This document shows positions 1 through 8,596 of a stretch of DNA of 39,531 nt, one piece after another (the first letter of the stretch is position 1; each line of letters opens with the position of its first letter). The notes beneath the pieces are model-generated. The model searched no databases. It saw nothing but the letters and a program-made list of their open reading frames with translations, and was not told the origin of the DNA. This DNA is from Bacteroidales bacterium (GTDB lineage: Bacteria; Bacteroidota; Bacteroidia; Bacteroidales; UBA932): NCBI GenBank assembly GCA_017561765.1, contig JAFZBM010000036.1, forward strand, positions 1-39,531, written 5' to 3'. A program made the position numbers and the translations under genes.

Positions 1-80
1 ATGCCGGGACGCATGCGGATATGCTCGACCCCTTCAAGAGTGATTATGTTGTCGTCAGTGTACTTAATCTGCTCTGCCAT
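1..80 (-). CDS. parE: DNA topoisomerase IV subunit B (ParE), N-terminal fragment
   Basis: Only the first 26 codons lie in the window; the gene runs off the left edge. The start reads MAEQIKYTDDN, followed by LEGVEHIRMRPGM. This is the highly conserved opening of type II topoisomerase ATPase subunits, just before the GHKL ATP-binding site. The wording is closer to Bacteroidota ParE than to GyrB, but with so few residues GyrB is not fully excluded. The protein would decatenate daughter chromosomes with ParC. A GGAG lies 4 nt before the ATG, and a TATCTTTG box lies 22 nt upstream. The gene is co-oriented with, and downstream of, the RSH gene. Confidence 0.85.
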   Translation of the reverse strand, partial: MAEQIKYTDDNIITLEGVEHIRMRPG

Positions 81-102
81 TTCTCCAAATCTTTAAATCC
101 TA

Positions 103-110
103 CAAAGATA
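103..110 (-). promoter_or_regulatory. -7 promoter box of parE
   Basis: Read on the minus strand the site is TATCTTTG, an exact match to the Bacteroidota TAnnTTTG element. It ends 22 nt before the parE ATG, so parE probably has its own promoter in the 68-bp gap after the RSH gene. No clear -33 TTTG was identified. Confidence 0.6.
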
Positions 111-148
111 ATCAATTTTTACATTAATTGAAATCCGTCCGGGCCGAG

Positions 149-2239
149 CTACTGCCGCTTGACTTTGACCACTTGTTTGAGGGCGCCGATCTGGGATATG
201 ACTTTGTCGAGTTCGAGATTGGAGGGGACAAGGAGTCGGAGGATGATCTCGTAGGTCCCGTTGCGGTGGTTCTCGTTGACCGTAAAGGAACGGACCGACA
301 CCCGGAACTGACCGGTGACGTCCAGTATCGCGCCCATAACGGAATGCTCACTGTCCGAGGTGATAGCCAGCGATACCAGGAAGCTGCCGGCGGCCGCTGT
401 TTCCTGCCAAACGACCTTCTGGATGCGGTAGGGATAGCGCTCGATGAGCCTGGCCGCGTTGGGGCAGGAGATACGGTGGATCTTGATGCCTGCGCTGCGG
501 GTGACGAATCCGAAAACATCGTCGCCGAACACTGGGTTGCAGCAGGCTGCCATCTTGTAGTCGAGCCCCTTGACGTCCTTAGCGTTAAGTACCAGGATGT
601 CGTCTCCGCCCTCGCCGGAATAGCCGGTGACGCGTTCTTTTGCAACGGGCTCCTGGGGCCCTTCCACGCCCTTCTCCGCCTTTTCCAGGATAAAAGCCTT
701 GATGGCGTTGACGTCTATCTCGCCGGTGCCTATGGCCGCCATGAAAGAAAGTACGGAAGTGTACTTGTGAGCCTTCATGTATTCGGTCTGCATCCCGTCG
801 GGGAATTCCAGCTTCCAGTTGCGCAGGCGCCGTTCAAGCAGCTCGCGGCCTTCCGCGGCAAGTTTCCGTTCGTCGGCATCGAGCTCCAGTTTGATCTTGG
901 ACCTTGCCTTGGAGGTGACAACCCAGTTAAGCCAGTCGCGGTTGGGCTTCTGGTCTTTGCGGGTCAGGATTTCCACGGTGTCGCCGGTTTTCAGCTTTTC
1001 GCGAAGCTGGACCGCCTTGCCGTTCACCCTGCCGCCCGTACAGCGCGCACCGAGTCCGGAGTGGATGTTGAATGCAAAGTCGAGAACGGAGGCCCCTGTT
1101 GGCAGGATTCTGAGCTCGCCGGTAGGAGTGAATACGAATATTTCTTTGTCCGGCGGGGCGGGGAGGTCTTCGGGATTTGCATCGAACGGGTGCTCCAGGG
1201 CGTCGCGCACGCTCAGCAGCCAGTCGTGGGTCGACTGCTCCTGCTTGATGCCCTTGTATGCCCAGTGGGCGGCGGGCCCGTTTTCTGCCACGTCATCCAT
1301 GCGCCGTGTGCGTATCTGCACTTCCAGATAGCTGCCCTGGCGGTTCTTGACGGTAATGTGCAGGGACTCGTAGCCGCTCGGCCTGGGGGTGGTGACCCAG
1401 TCGCGCAGGCGTTTGGTATCGGGCTCGTATTCCTCGGTAACGTAAGAATACACCTTCCAGCAGAGGTCTTTTTCGGTGGCCGGATCTTCGGGGCAGTCGA
1501 TTATGAAGCGTATGGCGAATACGTCGTACACCCCCTCGAAGGGCACTTTCTGCACCTGCATCTTGCGCCAGATGGACCAGGCGCTCTTGGTGCGTATCTT
1601 CAGCGTGTAGCTGATTCCGGCATCGGAGAGCTTCTTCTTCAGCGGCTCGATGAATTCCCGGGTAAGGCGCTCGCGGTCCTTCTCGGTGGCCTTCAGCTTG
1701 TTGGTTATGGCCCTGTAATGCTCCGGCTCTGCATAGCTGAAGTAGATGTTGCCCAGTTCGCTGTTGATCTTGTAAAGCCCCAGCTGATGCGCAATAGGCA
1801 TGTACAGCATCATGGTCTCCAGAAGCTTCTGGTCCCTGGAGAGCTTGGGGAACATTCCAAGATGGCGCATCACCTCCAGACGGTCGGCAATCTTGATTAC
1901 GCTGACCCGGGGATCGGTGGAGTACTGGACAATTAGTTTCTTATAGTTTTCGGCCTCGAGGCGTGTGTCCTTGGGCTTGATGGTCGATATCTTGTTGAGC
2001 CCGTCCACCATGGTCTGGACATCCTTCGGGAAGCCGCTGATATCCACATCCTTATGCTCTCTGGTGGCCTCGTGCAGGTACACTGCCGCAGCGCAGGCGT
2101 CGGGCAGGCCTATCTCGTCTGTAACGATGGCGGCCACCCCGTCGGCGTGCGAGATGAAGGGCGAGCCGTCATAGCGCGTCTCGCCTTCGAGAGCGGCCAG
2201 CGCAATCTGCCTGGCCAGGGTTGAAAGAGCTTCTTCCAT
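149..2239 (-). CDS. RelA/SpoT-family (RSH) (p)ppGpp synthetase with degenerate hydrolase domain
   Basis: Long RSH protein of 696 aa: HD hydrolase-like domain (about 25-150), synthetase domain (about 200-330), TGS (about 365-425) and a C-terminal ACT domain ending VVKVKRQ. The synthetase looks intact: KSAWSIWRKM, the YDVFAIRFI strand with Asp239, GYESLH, EVQIRT and AENGPAAHW. In the HD domain, His31 is kept. However, the usual HDxxED reads HEATRE (56-61), and the ADRLHNM motif reads ADRLEVM (118-124). Catalytic Asp/Glu/Asn positions are therefore changed and hydrolysis is probably lost. The enzyme would make (p)ppGpp from ATP and GTP/GDP. The ATG at 2239 is chosen because the upstream extension overlaps uvrB and translates to unrelated sequence, and a TATCTTTG box sits 5 nt before it. 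Bacteroidota often carry two RSH genes; this may be the non-hydrolysing one (inference). Confidence 0.93.
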   Translation of the reverse strand: MEEALSTLARQIALAALEGETRYDGSPFISHADGVAAIVTDEIGLPDACAAAVYLHEATREHKDVDISGFPKDVQTMVDGLNKISTIKPKDTRLEAENYKKLIVQYSTDPRVSVIKIADRLEVMRHLGMFPKLSRDQKLLETMMLYMPIAHQLGLYKINSELGNIYFSYAEPEHYRAITNKLKATEKDRERLTREFIEPLKKKLSDAGISYTLKIRTKSAWSIWRKMQVQKVPFEGVYDVFAIRFIIDCPEDPATEKDLCWKVYSYVTEEYEPDTKRLRDWVTTPRPSGYESLHITVKNRQGSYLEVQIRTRRMDDVAENGPAAHWAYKGIKQEQSTHDWLLSVRDALEHPFDANPEDLPAPPDKEIFVFTPTGELRILPTGASVLDFAFNIHSGLGARCTGGRVNGKAVQLREKLKTGDTVEILTRKDQKPNRDWLNWVVTSKARSKIKLELDADERKLAAEGRELLERRLRNWKLEFPDGMQTEYMKAHKYTSVLSFMAAIGTGEIDVNAIKAFILEKAEKGVEGPQEPVAKERVTGYSGEGGDDILVLNAKDVKGLDYKMAACCNPVFGDDVFGFVTRSAGIKIHRISCPNAARLIERYPYRIQKVVWQETAAAGSFLVSLAITSDSEHSVMGAILDVTGQFRVSVRSFTVNENHRNGTYEIILRLLVPSNLELDKVISQIGALKQVVKVKRQ

Positions 2240-2244
2240 ATATG

Positions 2245-2252
2245 CAAAGATA
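2245..2252 (-). promoter_or_regulatory. -7 box of the RSH gene
   Basis: Minus-strand TATCTTTG, exact TAnnTTTG match, only 5 nt from the ATG at 2239. Transcription would start at or next to the start codon. It lies back to back with the uvrB box. Confidence 0.65.
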
Positions 2253-2266
2253 TAGACAATTATTGT

Positions 2267-2274
2267 TATTTTTG
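2267..2274 (+). promoter_or_regulatory. -7 box of uvrB
   Basis: TATTTTTG, exact TAnnTTTG match, 8 nt before the uvrB ATG at 2283. The predicted transcript is leaderless or nearly so. Only 14 bp separate it from the divergent RSH -7 box, so the two polymerase footprints must overlap. Confidence 0.65.
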
Positions 2275-2282
2275 CAGTGTAT

Positions 2283-4457
2283 ATGAAATTTGTTCTCGAA
2301 TCATCATATTCTCCTTCCGGTGACCAGCCAGAGGCCATAGAACAGTTGTGTTCGGCCCTGCGGGAGGGTGTGCCGGATGTGACCCTGCTGGGCGTAACCG
2401 GCTCCGGAAAGACTTTTACGATGGCCAACGTGATAGAGCGCCTTCAGCGTCCCGCGCTGGTCCTGAGCCACAACAAAACCCTGGCGGCACAGCTCTACGG
2501 CGAGTTCAAATCCTTCTTCCCCAATAATGCCGTGGAGTATTTCGTGTCCTACTACGATTATTACCAGCCCGAGGCGTATATCCCTACCACGGACACCTAT
2601 ATCGAGAAAGACCTGAGCATAAACGACCAGGTGGAGAAACTGCGCCTTTCAGCCGCATCGGCGCTTATGAGTGGCCGGCGCGACGTCATTGTGGTGTCCA
2701 GCGTGAGCTGCCTATACGGCATAGGCAATCCGGAGGATTTTCACGCGCAGACCATAGAAGTATCGAAGGGCGAGAGGCGCAGCCTGACGGGGCTGCTGTA
2801 CAAGCTGGTGGATGCCCTCTACAGCCGCACGGAGACCGATTTCAAACGCGGCACATTCCGGGTGCACGGCGACATAATCGATGTTTTCCTTGGCGGGGCC
2901 GATGAAGCCGTAAGGGTGGAGTTCTTCGGCGACGAAGTGGATTCCCTTAGCCTGATCGACCCGGTCACGGGAGCCCACATCGAGGAGATAGATCATGTAA
3001 GCATCTGTCCTGCGACCAACTTCGTGACTACGCGCGAGCGTTCTATCGCGGCCGTGAGCGAGATACAGGACGACCTTGTGAAGCAGCTGGCGTGGTTTGA
3101 ATCGATAGGCAAGGGGCTGGAGGCAAAGCGCTTGAAACAGAGGGTGGAGTACGATCTCGAGATGATAAAGGAGATGGGTTACTGTCCGGGCATAGAGAAC
3201 TATTCCCGCTACTTCGACGGGCGCAAGGAAGGGGAGAGGCCTTTCTGCCTTCTGGATTATTTCCCCAAGGACTTCATAACATTCATCGATGAAAGCCACG
3301 TAACCCTGCCCCAGGTGAGGGCCATGTACGGCGGCGACCATTCCCGCAAGAGCGTCCTTGTGGAATATGGATTCCGCCTGCCTGCAGCATCGGACAACCG
3401 GCCTCTCAAATTCGATGAATTCGAGGCCCTTACTGGGCAGACCGTATATGTGAGCGCAACGCCTGCCGACTACGAACTTGAAAAGTCGGAAGGCCTTGTC
3501 GTCGAGCAGCTTGTGCGTCCTACCGGGCTGCTTGACCCGCCCATAGAGGTTCGTCCCGTCGAGGGCCAGGTGGATGATCTGGTGGAGGAGATACGCAAGC
3601 GCGCCGAAGATGACGAGCGCGTACTGGTGACCACCCTCACCAAACGCATGGCGGAGGAACTGGACGAGTATCTCCGCCGCATAGGCGTGCGCGTACGCTA
3701 CATCCATTCCGACGTCGACACCTCCGAGCGTGTAGAAATAATTGAGGATTTCAAGAACGGCCTGTTCGACGTGCTGGTGGGGGTGAACCTGCTTCGCGAG
3801 GGCCTGGATATACCTTCGGTGTCGCTGGTGGCCATACTGGACGCTGACAAGGAGGGATTCCTCCGTACCGGCCGCGCCCTGACTCAGACCGCCGGCCGCG
3901 CCGCCCGTAACGTGAACGGACTGGTGATAATGTACGCCGACCACATCACCCCGTCCATGGAACAGACCATAAGGGAGACCGAGCGCCGCCGTTCCAAACA
4001 GATAGCGTACAACAAGTTGCACCATATTACGCCTACCCAGGTGCAGACCCGCAGCAACGTGCTTCTGTCTGAACTTGGAGGAGTGAAGCCTGTGGGCGGG
4101 CGGCTTGCCGGAGGCACTACCGGACGCGTGTCGGCAGCCAATTCCTACGACGCTCCGGAGTATATTCCCAATCCTTCCGATTACGGGCGCGGAAGCGTCT
4201 CGGTCGGTTTTGGTCACGATGCCCTGCGCGAGAAGGGCGCTGCTTATTCTGAGGGTTTCGTCAAGGCCGACCTTGCCGCAGTGCTGCAGGATCCCGTGAT
4301 CCGTTCAATGTCGCGGGCGCAGATTGAGAAGATGATATCCGACGACCGCGAAAGGATGAAGAAGTCTGCGGCCGAGCTGGATTTCACCACCGCGGCGCGT
4401 TATCGCGACGAAATGTGGGCGCTGCAACAATATCTTAAAGTGTGGAAGGATAAATGA
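2283..4457 (+). CDS. uvrB: Excinuclease ABC subunit B (UvrB)
   Basis: 724-aa helicase-like damage-verification subunit of nucleotide excision repair, working with UvrA and UvrC in the cytoplasm. Visible motifs in order: Walker [12 protein letters not shown], the beta-hairpin region around [12 protein letters not shown] that inserts between DNA strands, the DEAD-like box [11 protein letters not shown], helicase motifs [13 protein letters not shown] and [21 protein letters not shown], and a C-terminal UVR/UvrC-binding motif ([14 protein letters not shown] to ARYRDEM). Length is normal for the family (about 670 aa in many species, slightly longer here). ATG 2283 is preferred over the GTG two codons upstream, since it begins the usual MKF/MxF opening and suits the -7 box. 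The stop overlaps the next gene by ATGA, so the two are translationally coupled. Confidence 0.98.
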   Translation: MKFVLESSYSPSGDQPEAIEQLCSALREGVPDVTLLGVTGSGKTFTMANVIERLQRPALVLSHNKTLAAQLYGEFKSFFPNNAVEYFVSYYDYYQPEAYIPTTDTYIEKDLSINDQVEKLRLSAASALMSGRRDVIVVSSVSCLYGIGNPEDFHAQTIEVSKGERRSLTGLLYKLVDALYSRTETDFKRGTFRVHGDIIDVFLGGADEAVRVEFFGDEVDSLSLIDPVTGAHIEEIDHVSICPATNFVTTRERSIAAVSEIQDDLVKQLAWFESIGKGLEAKRLKQRVEYDLEMIKEMGYCPGIENYSRYFDGRKEGERPFCLLDYFPKDFITFIDESHVTLPQVRAMYGGDHSRKSVLVEYGFRLPAASDNRPLKFDEFEALTGQTVYVSATPADYELEKSEGLVVEQLVRPTGLLDPPIEVRPVEGQVDDLVEEIRKRAEDDERVLVTTLTKRMAEELDEYLRRIGVRVRYIHSDVDTSERVEIIEDFKNGLFDVLVGVNLLREGLDIPSVSLVAILDADKEGFLRTGRALTQTAGRAARNVNGLVIMYADHITPSMEQTIRETERRRSKQIAYNKLHHITPTQVQTRSNVLLSELGGVKPVGGRLAGGTTGRVSAANSYDAPEYIPNPSDYGRGSVSVGFGHDALREKGAAYSEGFVKADLAAVLQDPVIRSMSRAQIEKMISDDRERMKKSAAELDFTTAARYRDEMWALQQYLKVWKDK

Positions 4458-5128
4458 TTTCCAGGCAGATAGACAGTCCTGCCGCCATGCTGCAGGTAAT
4501 TCGCGAGTTCAGGCTTATCCCTTTCTTCGTGAATCCTGTCGCCGGCTGGTCGATTGAGGAACATACGGCCCCCGGATGCTGGTTCACTGACGATATCCTG
4601 GGCCCGTGGGACTGGAAAATCGATTGTGTGCAGAGCGGGGATGTGGTGTACGGGAAATATCTCTGGGGAGGCAAGGCCGCTTTCGCCACCCCGGATGTTT
4701 ACAAGGAAATAATCAACTGGCGCCGCTCCCTGCCAAAATACAAGCCCACTGCCGAGCAGACGAAGGTACTTGATTATATGCACGAGAACGGTTCCGTGTC
4801 GGTGGCCGAAGTACGCAGGCTGCTGGGCGTCAAGAAATCGGCAGCCGACGCCCTGCTTTCCAAGCTGCAGATGCAGACACGTGTGGTGACAGGGGATATC
4901 ACCAGGGTTTACCGTGGCTCCGATCTTCATTACTCCGGCTGGCAGCGCAGCAGTTTCTGCGCTCCGGAAGCGCTCTTCGAAGACCTTGATTTTCCGTTTC
5001 CCGGATACCGGAGCGTGAGCCTGAAGTCGTCACTTACGCCCGCCCGGTCATTCGACTTTCTTAAACAAACTGTCCGGAACATCTGTGGAGACGTCCCGGA
5101 CAATCTTATGCTTAAAATACTGGGCTGA
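4454..5128 (+). CDS. Winged-helix protein, possibly AlkZ-related, coupled to uvrB
   Basis: 224-aa cytosolic protein with no signal or membrane segment. The first ~95 residues contain [11 protein letters not shown] and [15 protein letters not shown] helix-turn-helix-like part follows (about 98-150: [17 protein letters not shown], then [17 protein letters not shown] and [12 protein letters not shown]), resembling a winged helix. I recall similar Bacteroidota proteins annotated as AlkZ-related (AlkZ/YcaQ are DNA glycosylases that open interstrand crosslinks), but I cannot verify this here, and a catalytic QxQ/QxD motif is not obvious. Its ATG overlaps the uvrB stop (ATGA), which suggests a role in repair. 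It ends 8 bp from the convergent punA stop. Confidence 0.85.
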   Translation: MISRQIDSPAAMLQVIREFRLIPFFVNPVAGWSIEEHTAPGCWFTDDILGPWDWKIDCVQSGDVVYGKYLWGGKAAFATPDVYKEIINWRRSLPKYKPTAEQTKVLDYMHENGSVSVAEVRRLLGVKKSAADALLSKLQMQTRVVTGDITRVYRGSDLHYSGWQRSSFCAPEALFEDLDFPFPGYRSVSLKSSLTPARSFDFLKQTVRNICGDVPDNLMLKILG

Positions 5129-5136
5129 CGGCCCGC

Positions 5137-5970
5137 TTATACCTGCAACGCTTCAATCATGCGGCGGAACAGCTCCGACATGCGGTCGGCTGCTATGCCG
5201 GCCTGCTTGACCACGTCGTCGCCGTCGTTGAAGTTCTTGGGAACATTGCGGCTGTTTGCCTCATTGGTGACGACAGACATTCCGAACACCCTGATCCCGC
5301 AGTGGCGGGCCACGATGACTTCGGGGATGGTGGACATGCCCACAAGGTCGGCGCCGACCTCGCGGAAGAAACGGATTTCGGCAGGGGTCTCATAAGTAGG
5401 GCCGGTGCTGCCGAAGTACACGCCCTTGCGCAGGTTGAGTCCCATCTGGATGCCGAGTTGTTCGGCAAGCTGCTGAAGCTCAAGGTCATAGGCGCAGGTC
5501 ATGTCGGGGAAGCGGGGGCCGAACGCGTCGAGGTTCGGACCGATGAGCGGGTTGGGCATCATGTTGATGTGGTCCTTGATGATGACCAGGTCGCCGACAT
5601 GGTACTCGATGTTGGTCCCGCCGGCGGCGTTTGACACAAAGAGGAATTCAATGCCCAGCATCTTCATTACCCGTATGCCCAGGGTGACGAGTTCCATCGG
5701 ATAACCTTCGTAATAGTGCAGGCGTCCCTGCATCGCGATGATGCGCTTGCCGCCGAGTGTGCCGTAAATGAAATTGCCCTTGTGCCCGACGGCGGTGGAC
5801 ATGGGGAATTCGGGGACTTCCTTGTAAGGAATGACTACAGGATTCTCGATTTGCTCGGCCAGTTTGCCGAGGCCGCTGCCGAGGACTACGCCGATTTTCG
5901 GCAGTTCGGGCCCGATGCATGACTTGAGGTATCGGGCTGCGTGGTTGATTCTTTCGGTTCTTTCGTCCAT
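5137..5970 (-). CDS. punA: Purine nucleoside phosphorylase I (PNP)
   Basis: 277-aa trimeric-type PNP, which splits purine nucleosides (inosine, guanosine) with phosphate to base and (deoxy)ribose-1-phosphate. Motifs: phosphate-binding VVLGSGLGKLAEQI, GRLHYYEGYPM, VSNAAGGTN, GSTGPTYETPAEIRF, VGMSTIPEVIVARHCG and VVTNEAN, which carries the conserved base-contacting Asn. Length is standard. It starts 4 nt after the stop of the amidohydrolase gene upstream. The pair makes biochemical sense: deamination of (methylthio)adenosine gives an inosine-type nucleoside that PNP can cleave, feeding hypoxanthine salvage. It shares a very tight convergent junction with the uvrB operon and I see no terminator between them. 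Confidence 0.96.
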   Translation of the reverse strand: MDERTERINHAARYLKSCIGPELPKIGVVLGSGLGKLAEQIENPVVIPYKEVPEFPMSTAVGHKGNFIYGTLGGKRIIAMQGRLHYYEGYPMELVTLGIRVMKMLGIEFLFVSNAAGGTNIEYHVGDLVIIKDHINMMPNPLIGPNLDAFGPRFPDMTCAYDLELQQLAEQLGIQMGLNLRKGVYFGSTGPTYETPAEIRFFREVGADLVGMSTIPEVIVARHCGIRVFGMSVVTNEANSRNVPKNFNDGDDVVKQAGIAADRMSELFRRMIEALQV

Positions 5971-5974
5971 AGTG

Positions 5975-7243
5975 TTATAACATTCGTTTTATTTCCCTGC
6001 GCGCCTGCTCTATTATTTCCCGTTCTCCTTCAATCTCGCGGTGCCGCATGACGAAACGGCCACCGCAGATTACGGAATCGATGCAGTCGGAGTGCGCAGA
6101 ATAGATGAAATTGGCGAGGAATCCTCCCGGAGACAGGAAGAAAGTGTTGTCGGTGTCTACAATGCTGATGTCGGCCAGGGCGCCTTCGACCAGCGTGCCG
6201 GCATTGATTTTCAAAGCCTTGGCTCCGTTGACGGTGCCCATGGCCAGAAGTTCGTCGAGTGGGAGGGCTTTCGGGTCGTTCCTCCATGCCTTCTGGAAGA
6301 GGGCCGCTGTCTTCATGGCCTCCAGTATGTCGAGATTGTTGGAAGATGCGCAGCCGTCGGTGCCTATGCATAGGTTGATGCCGGCGTCACGCATCTCATT
6401 GTAGAGGAACTTGTATCCTGATGACAGCTTGGCGTTGGAGTTGATATTGTGTATGCAGTGCACCCCGCGTTTTGCCAGCAGTTCGATGTCATGCTCGGAA
6501 AGCCATAGCGTATGGGCCGCGAGCAGGTTGGGCCCCAGAACCCCGAGTTCCTCGAGATATTCGACGGGGGAGAGCCCTCCGTGGGCAGCCTTGCAGTCCT
6601 CGACCTCCTTGCGGGTCTCGCTCAGGTGGATGTGAAGGTTGAGGTCACGCTCCCGGGCGAAGTCGGAGATCCAGCTGATCAGGTCCTCGCTGACGGAATA
6701 AACGGCGTGGAATGCCACCTGGTATATGCTGCCTTTCTTCCAGATATCCCTGGCCTGTTCGTACCAGCGGAGGCACTGGTCTTTCTCGCGCTCGGCTTCT
6801 TCGGCATCGCCGCGGTCCATCATGTCGTAGCCCAGGGAATGGCGCACGCCCATCTCGACCGCAGCCTTGTGGGCGGCAGGGAAGAACCAGTACTGGTCGT
6901 TGAAAGTCGTGGTGCCGGTGCGCAGCATCTCCATGCACGCCACCTTCGTGCTCCAGTATACGAAATCCGAATCGAACTTGTCTTCGATCGCCCAGATTTT
7001 CTGTATCCAGTCCTGGAACACCATATCTTCGCCTATGCCCCTCATAAGGGACATTCCGGCGTGGGTGTGCATATTGATGAACCCCGGGATTGCCACCTTG
7101 CCGCTGCAGTCCATCATTTCGATGTCCCCGGCAATTTCCCAGGAACGGCTGCTGCCGGCCGGGGCGATTTTTGAGATAACGTCCTTTTCTATCAAGACGT
7201 CACATGCGTTTCCGTCAATCTCTATATTCCTGAGCAGTATCAC
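5975..7243 (-). CDS. mtaD: Amidohydrolase, 5'-methylthioadenosine/S-adenosylhomocysteine deaminase type
   Basis: 422-aa amidohydrolase with the TIM-barrel metal site of the MtaD/SsnA/AtzA group: PGFINMHTHAG (His59, His61), HLSET, AAHTLWLSEHD, HNINSNAKLSSG and GTDGCASSNN (metal-binding Asp). These enzymes deaminate aminopurine nucleosides or triazines. MTA/SAH or adenosine deaminase is the best fit because the gene is followed directly by punA. Other substrates (e.g. guanine-type or formylated compounds) remain possible, so the symbol is tentative. It is the second gene of a three-gene operon, 4 nt after the DUF3276 gene and 4 nt before punA. No signal peptide; cytoplasmic. Confidence 0.9.
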   Translation of the reverse strand: MILLRNIEIDGNACDVLIEKDVISKIAPAGSSRSWEIAGDIEMMDCSGKVAIPGFINMHTHAGMSLMRGIGEDMVFQDWIQKIWAIEDKFDSDFVYWSTKVACMEMLRTGTTTFNDQYWFFPAAHKAAVEMGVRHSLGYDMMDRGDAEEAEREKDQCLRWYEQARDIWKKGSIYQVAFHAVYSVSEDLISWISDFARERDLNLHIHLSETRKEVEDCKAAHGGLSPVEYLEELGVLGPNLLAAHTLWLSEHDIELLAKRGVHCIHNINSNAKLSSGYKFLYNEMRDAGINLCIGTDGCASSNNLDILEAMKTAALFQKAWRNDPKALPLDELLAMGTVNGAKALKINAGTLVEGALADISIVDTDNTFFLSPGGFLANFIYSAHSDCIDSVICGGRFVMRHREIEGEREIIEQARREIKRML

Positions 7244-7247
7244 TTTG

Positions 7248-7589
7248 CTACAGGTCTTCGAATTCTACGGATTTTTCTTCGCGCTCCCTTTGCGGAATGA
7301 CACCGCCGAAACATTTGTCGGTGATGTAGGTTATCACTTCGTCCAGACCTTCCTTGAATTTCTCAAAATCTTCCTTGTAAAGGAAAATCTTGTGCTTGTC
7401 GTAGGTAAACGTCCCGTCGGGGTTGTTCCTGCGCTTGCTCTCGGTTATGGTAAGGAAGAAATCATTGTTGCCCTTCGTCGATTTGACGTCGAAAAAGTAG
7501 GTGCGCTTTCCGGCCCTGACGGGTTTGGAATAAACATCCTCCGAATTGCGGTCCACATATCCCGCCGAATCGTAATCCTCTCTGTACAT
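7248..7589 (-). CDS. PUR-alpha-like DNA/RNA-binding protein (DUF3276)
   Basis: 113-aa protein matching the small Bacteroidota PUR family: KRTYFFDVKSTKGNNDFF, ITESKRRNNPDGTF, KHKIFLYKEDFEKF and an acidic tail ending SVEFEDL. Members are single PUR repeats that bind single-stranded nucleic acid; the physiological role is unknown. ATG 7589 starts MYREDYDSAGY, which agrees with the family N-terminus; longer upstream readings overlap nusB and look unrelated. It is the first gene of the purine-salvage operon, with an exact TATTTTTG box 23 nt upstream. Whether the nucleic-acid binding regulates the downstream genes is unknown. Confidence 0.9.
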   Translation of the reverse strand: MYREDYDSAGYVDRNSEDVYSKPVRAGKRTYFFDVKSTKGNNDFFLTITESKRRNNPDGTFTYDKHKIFLYKEDFEKFKEGLDEVITYITDKCFGGVIPQREREEKSVEFEDL

Positions 7590-7612
7590 AACAAAAAAAT
7601 AAATGATTTGTG

Positions 7613-7620
7613 CAAAAATA
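7613..7620 (-). promoter_or_regulatory. -7 box of the DUF3276-mtaD-punA operon
   Basis: Minus-strand TATTTTTG, exact TAnnTTTG match, followed by C and then 22 more nt to the ATG at 7589. It faces the nusB promoter across the divergent intergenic region. Confidence 0.65.
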
Positions 7621-7643
7621 GGATTTTTTTGCAGATTACATGT

Positions 7644-7651
7644 TATCTTTG
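7644..7651 (+). promoter_or_regulatory. -7 box of the nusB-rimO operon
   Basis: TATCTTTG, exact TAnnTTTG match, 22 nt before the nusB ATG at 7674. A T-rich run (about 7624-7631) lies upstream, but its spacing does not fit a -33 element well. Confidence 0.6.
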
Positions 7652-7673
7652 CAGGAAAATTTGTTTGAAATCT

Positions 7674-8591
7674 ATGCTGAACAGAAGAATCCTCCGGATA
7701 AAGGCTTTCAAGGCAATTTATTCGCGCGTGGAAAATCCTGCTATGTCTTTGGCGGACATTGAGTTTGAGCTTGAACAGTCCTGCGAGGCAACCAGGGATC
7801 TGTATCTCCGTCTGCTTGCCCTTGTGCTCCCTCTGACCAGGGAAGCGGAGGCCCGTACGGAAGCGGCCCGTTCCAAATTCAATCCCACCCCCGAGGAACT
7901 CAACCCCAATATGAAATTCGTGGACAACGCCCTTGCCGCAGAGCTCGCGGACGATCCCGATTTCAACAAGATTATAAAGAAAAAGAAGATTTCCTGGGAG
8001 AACGACGACATGTTCCTCCGTCACCTTTATGATTCGGTGCGGTCAAGGGATTATTTCAAGGCTTATATGGCGGAGCCCGGCACGTCCAAGGCCGCTGACG
8101 CGGCTCTTTTCTGCCGCATTTTCGAAGAGGAGCTTCCCGATAATACTGAACTGCACGATATTCTGGAAGATTTGTCCATATATTGGAATGACGAGCTGGA
8201 GTATGCCCTGGGATGGTGCTGCCGCAGCCTGGAGCAGATGGGGCGCGGCCGTCGCTGGACGCTTCCCGAACTGTTCCTCAGCGAGATGCCCGGATCGGAA
8301 GGCAAGGAAAGCGACAAGGCCTTCGTGTTCAATCTGGTGCGTACGGCATGGCGCAATTTCGACCGTTACCATGAGATGATTTCGGCGGTTACGCCCAAAT
8401 GGGACACCGGCCGCATCTGCGCCACCGACCTGGCGCTGATAATCTGCGGCCTTGCCGAGGCTGACGCGTTCCGGAACATAGATTACCGTACCACCATCAA
8501 TGAATTCGTGGAAATATCCAAGTTCTACAGTACGCCAGAGAGCCGTGCTTTCGTGAACGGAGTGCTTGATAAATTAATCAACAAAGAATAA
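7674..8591 (+). CDS. nusB: Transcription antitermination factor NusB (long Bacteroidota form)
   Basis: 305 aa, about twice the E. coli NusB. It opens MLNRRILRIKAFKAIYS, the usual RRxxRxxAFQ/KALY signature of NusB. The C-terminal half carries the family end: MISAVTPKWDTGRICATDLALI, DYRTTINEFVEISKFY and the S/R-AFVNGVLDKL motif. The middle (about 60-200) is the extension seen in Bacteroidota. NusB binds boxA RNA with NusE (S10) for rRNA antitermination. ATG 7674 is chosen because it begins the conserved motif and lies 22 nt after an exact -7 box; upstream in-frame codons antisense the neighbouring operon. First gene of a six-gene plus-strand operon. Confidence 0.93.
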   Translation: MLNRRILRIKAFKAIYSRVENPAMSLADIEFELEQSCEATRDLYLRLLALVLPLTREAEARTEAARSKFNPTPEELNPNMKFVDNALAAELADDPDFNKIIKKKKISWENDDMFLRHLYDSVRSRDYFKAYMAEPGTSKAADAALFCRIFEEELPDNTELHDILEDLSIYWNDELEYALGWCCRSLEQMGRGRRWTLPELFLSEMPGSEGKESDKAFVFNLVRTAWRNFDRYHEMISAVTPKWDTGRICATDLALIICGLAEADAFRNIDYRTTINEFVEISKFYSTPESRAFVNGVLDKLINKE

Positions 8592-8596
8592 TTATT

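Noticed and set aside
128..1936. Long plus-strand reading frame of about 600 codons
   Set aside because: It is antisense to the RSH gene, whose minus-strand product has full family motifs; the plus translation has no recognisable domain.
2712..4217. Minus-strand reading frame of about 500 codons
   Set aside because: Antisense to uvrB, which is unmistakable; His/Tyr/Gln-rich translation typical of a shadow frame.
6867..7673. Long N-terminal extension of NusB
   Set aside because: It would read antisense through the DUF3276 and mtaD genes; the conserved NusB start and a -7 box fix ATG 7674.
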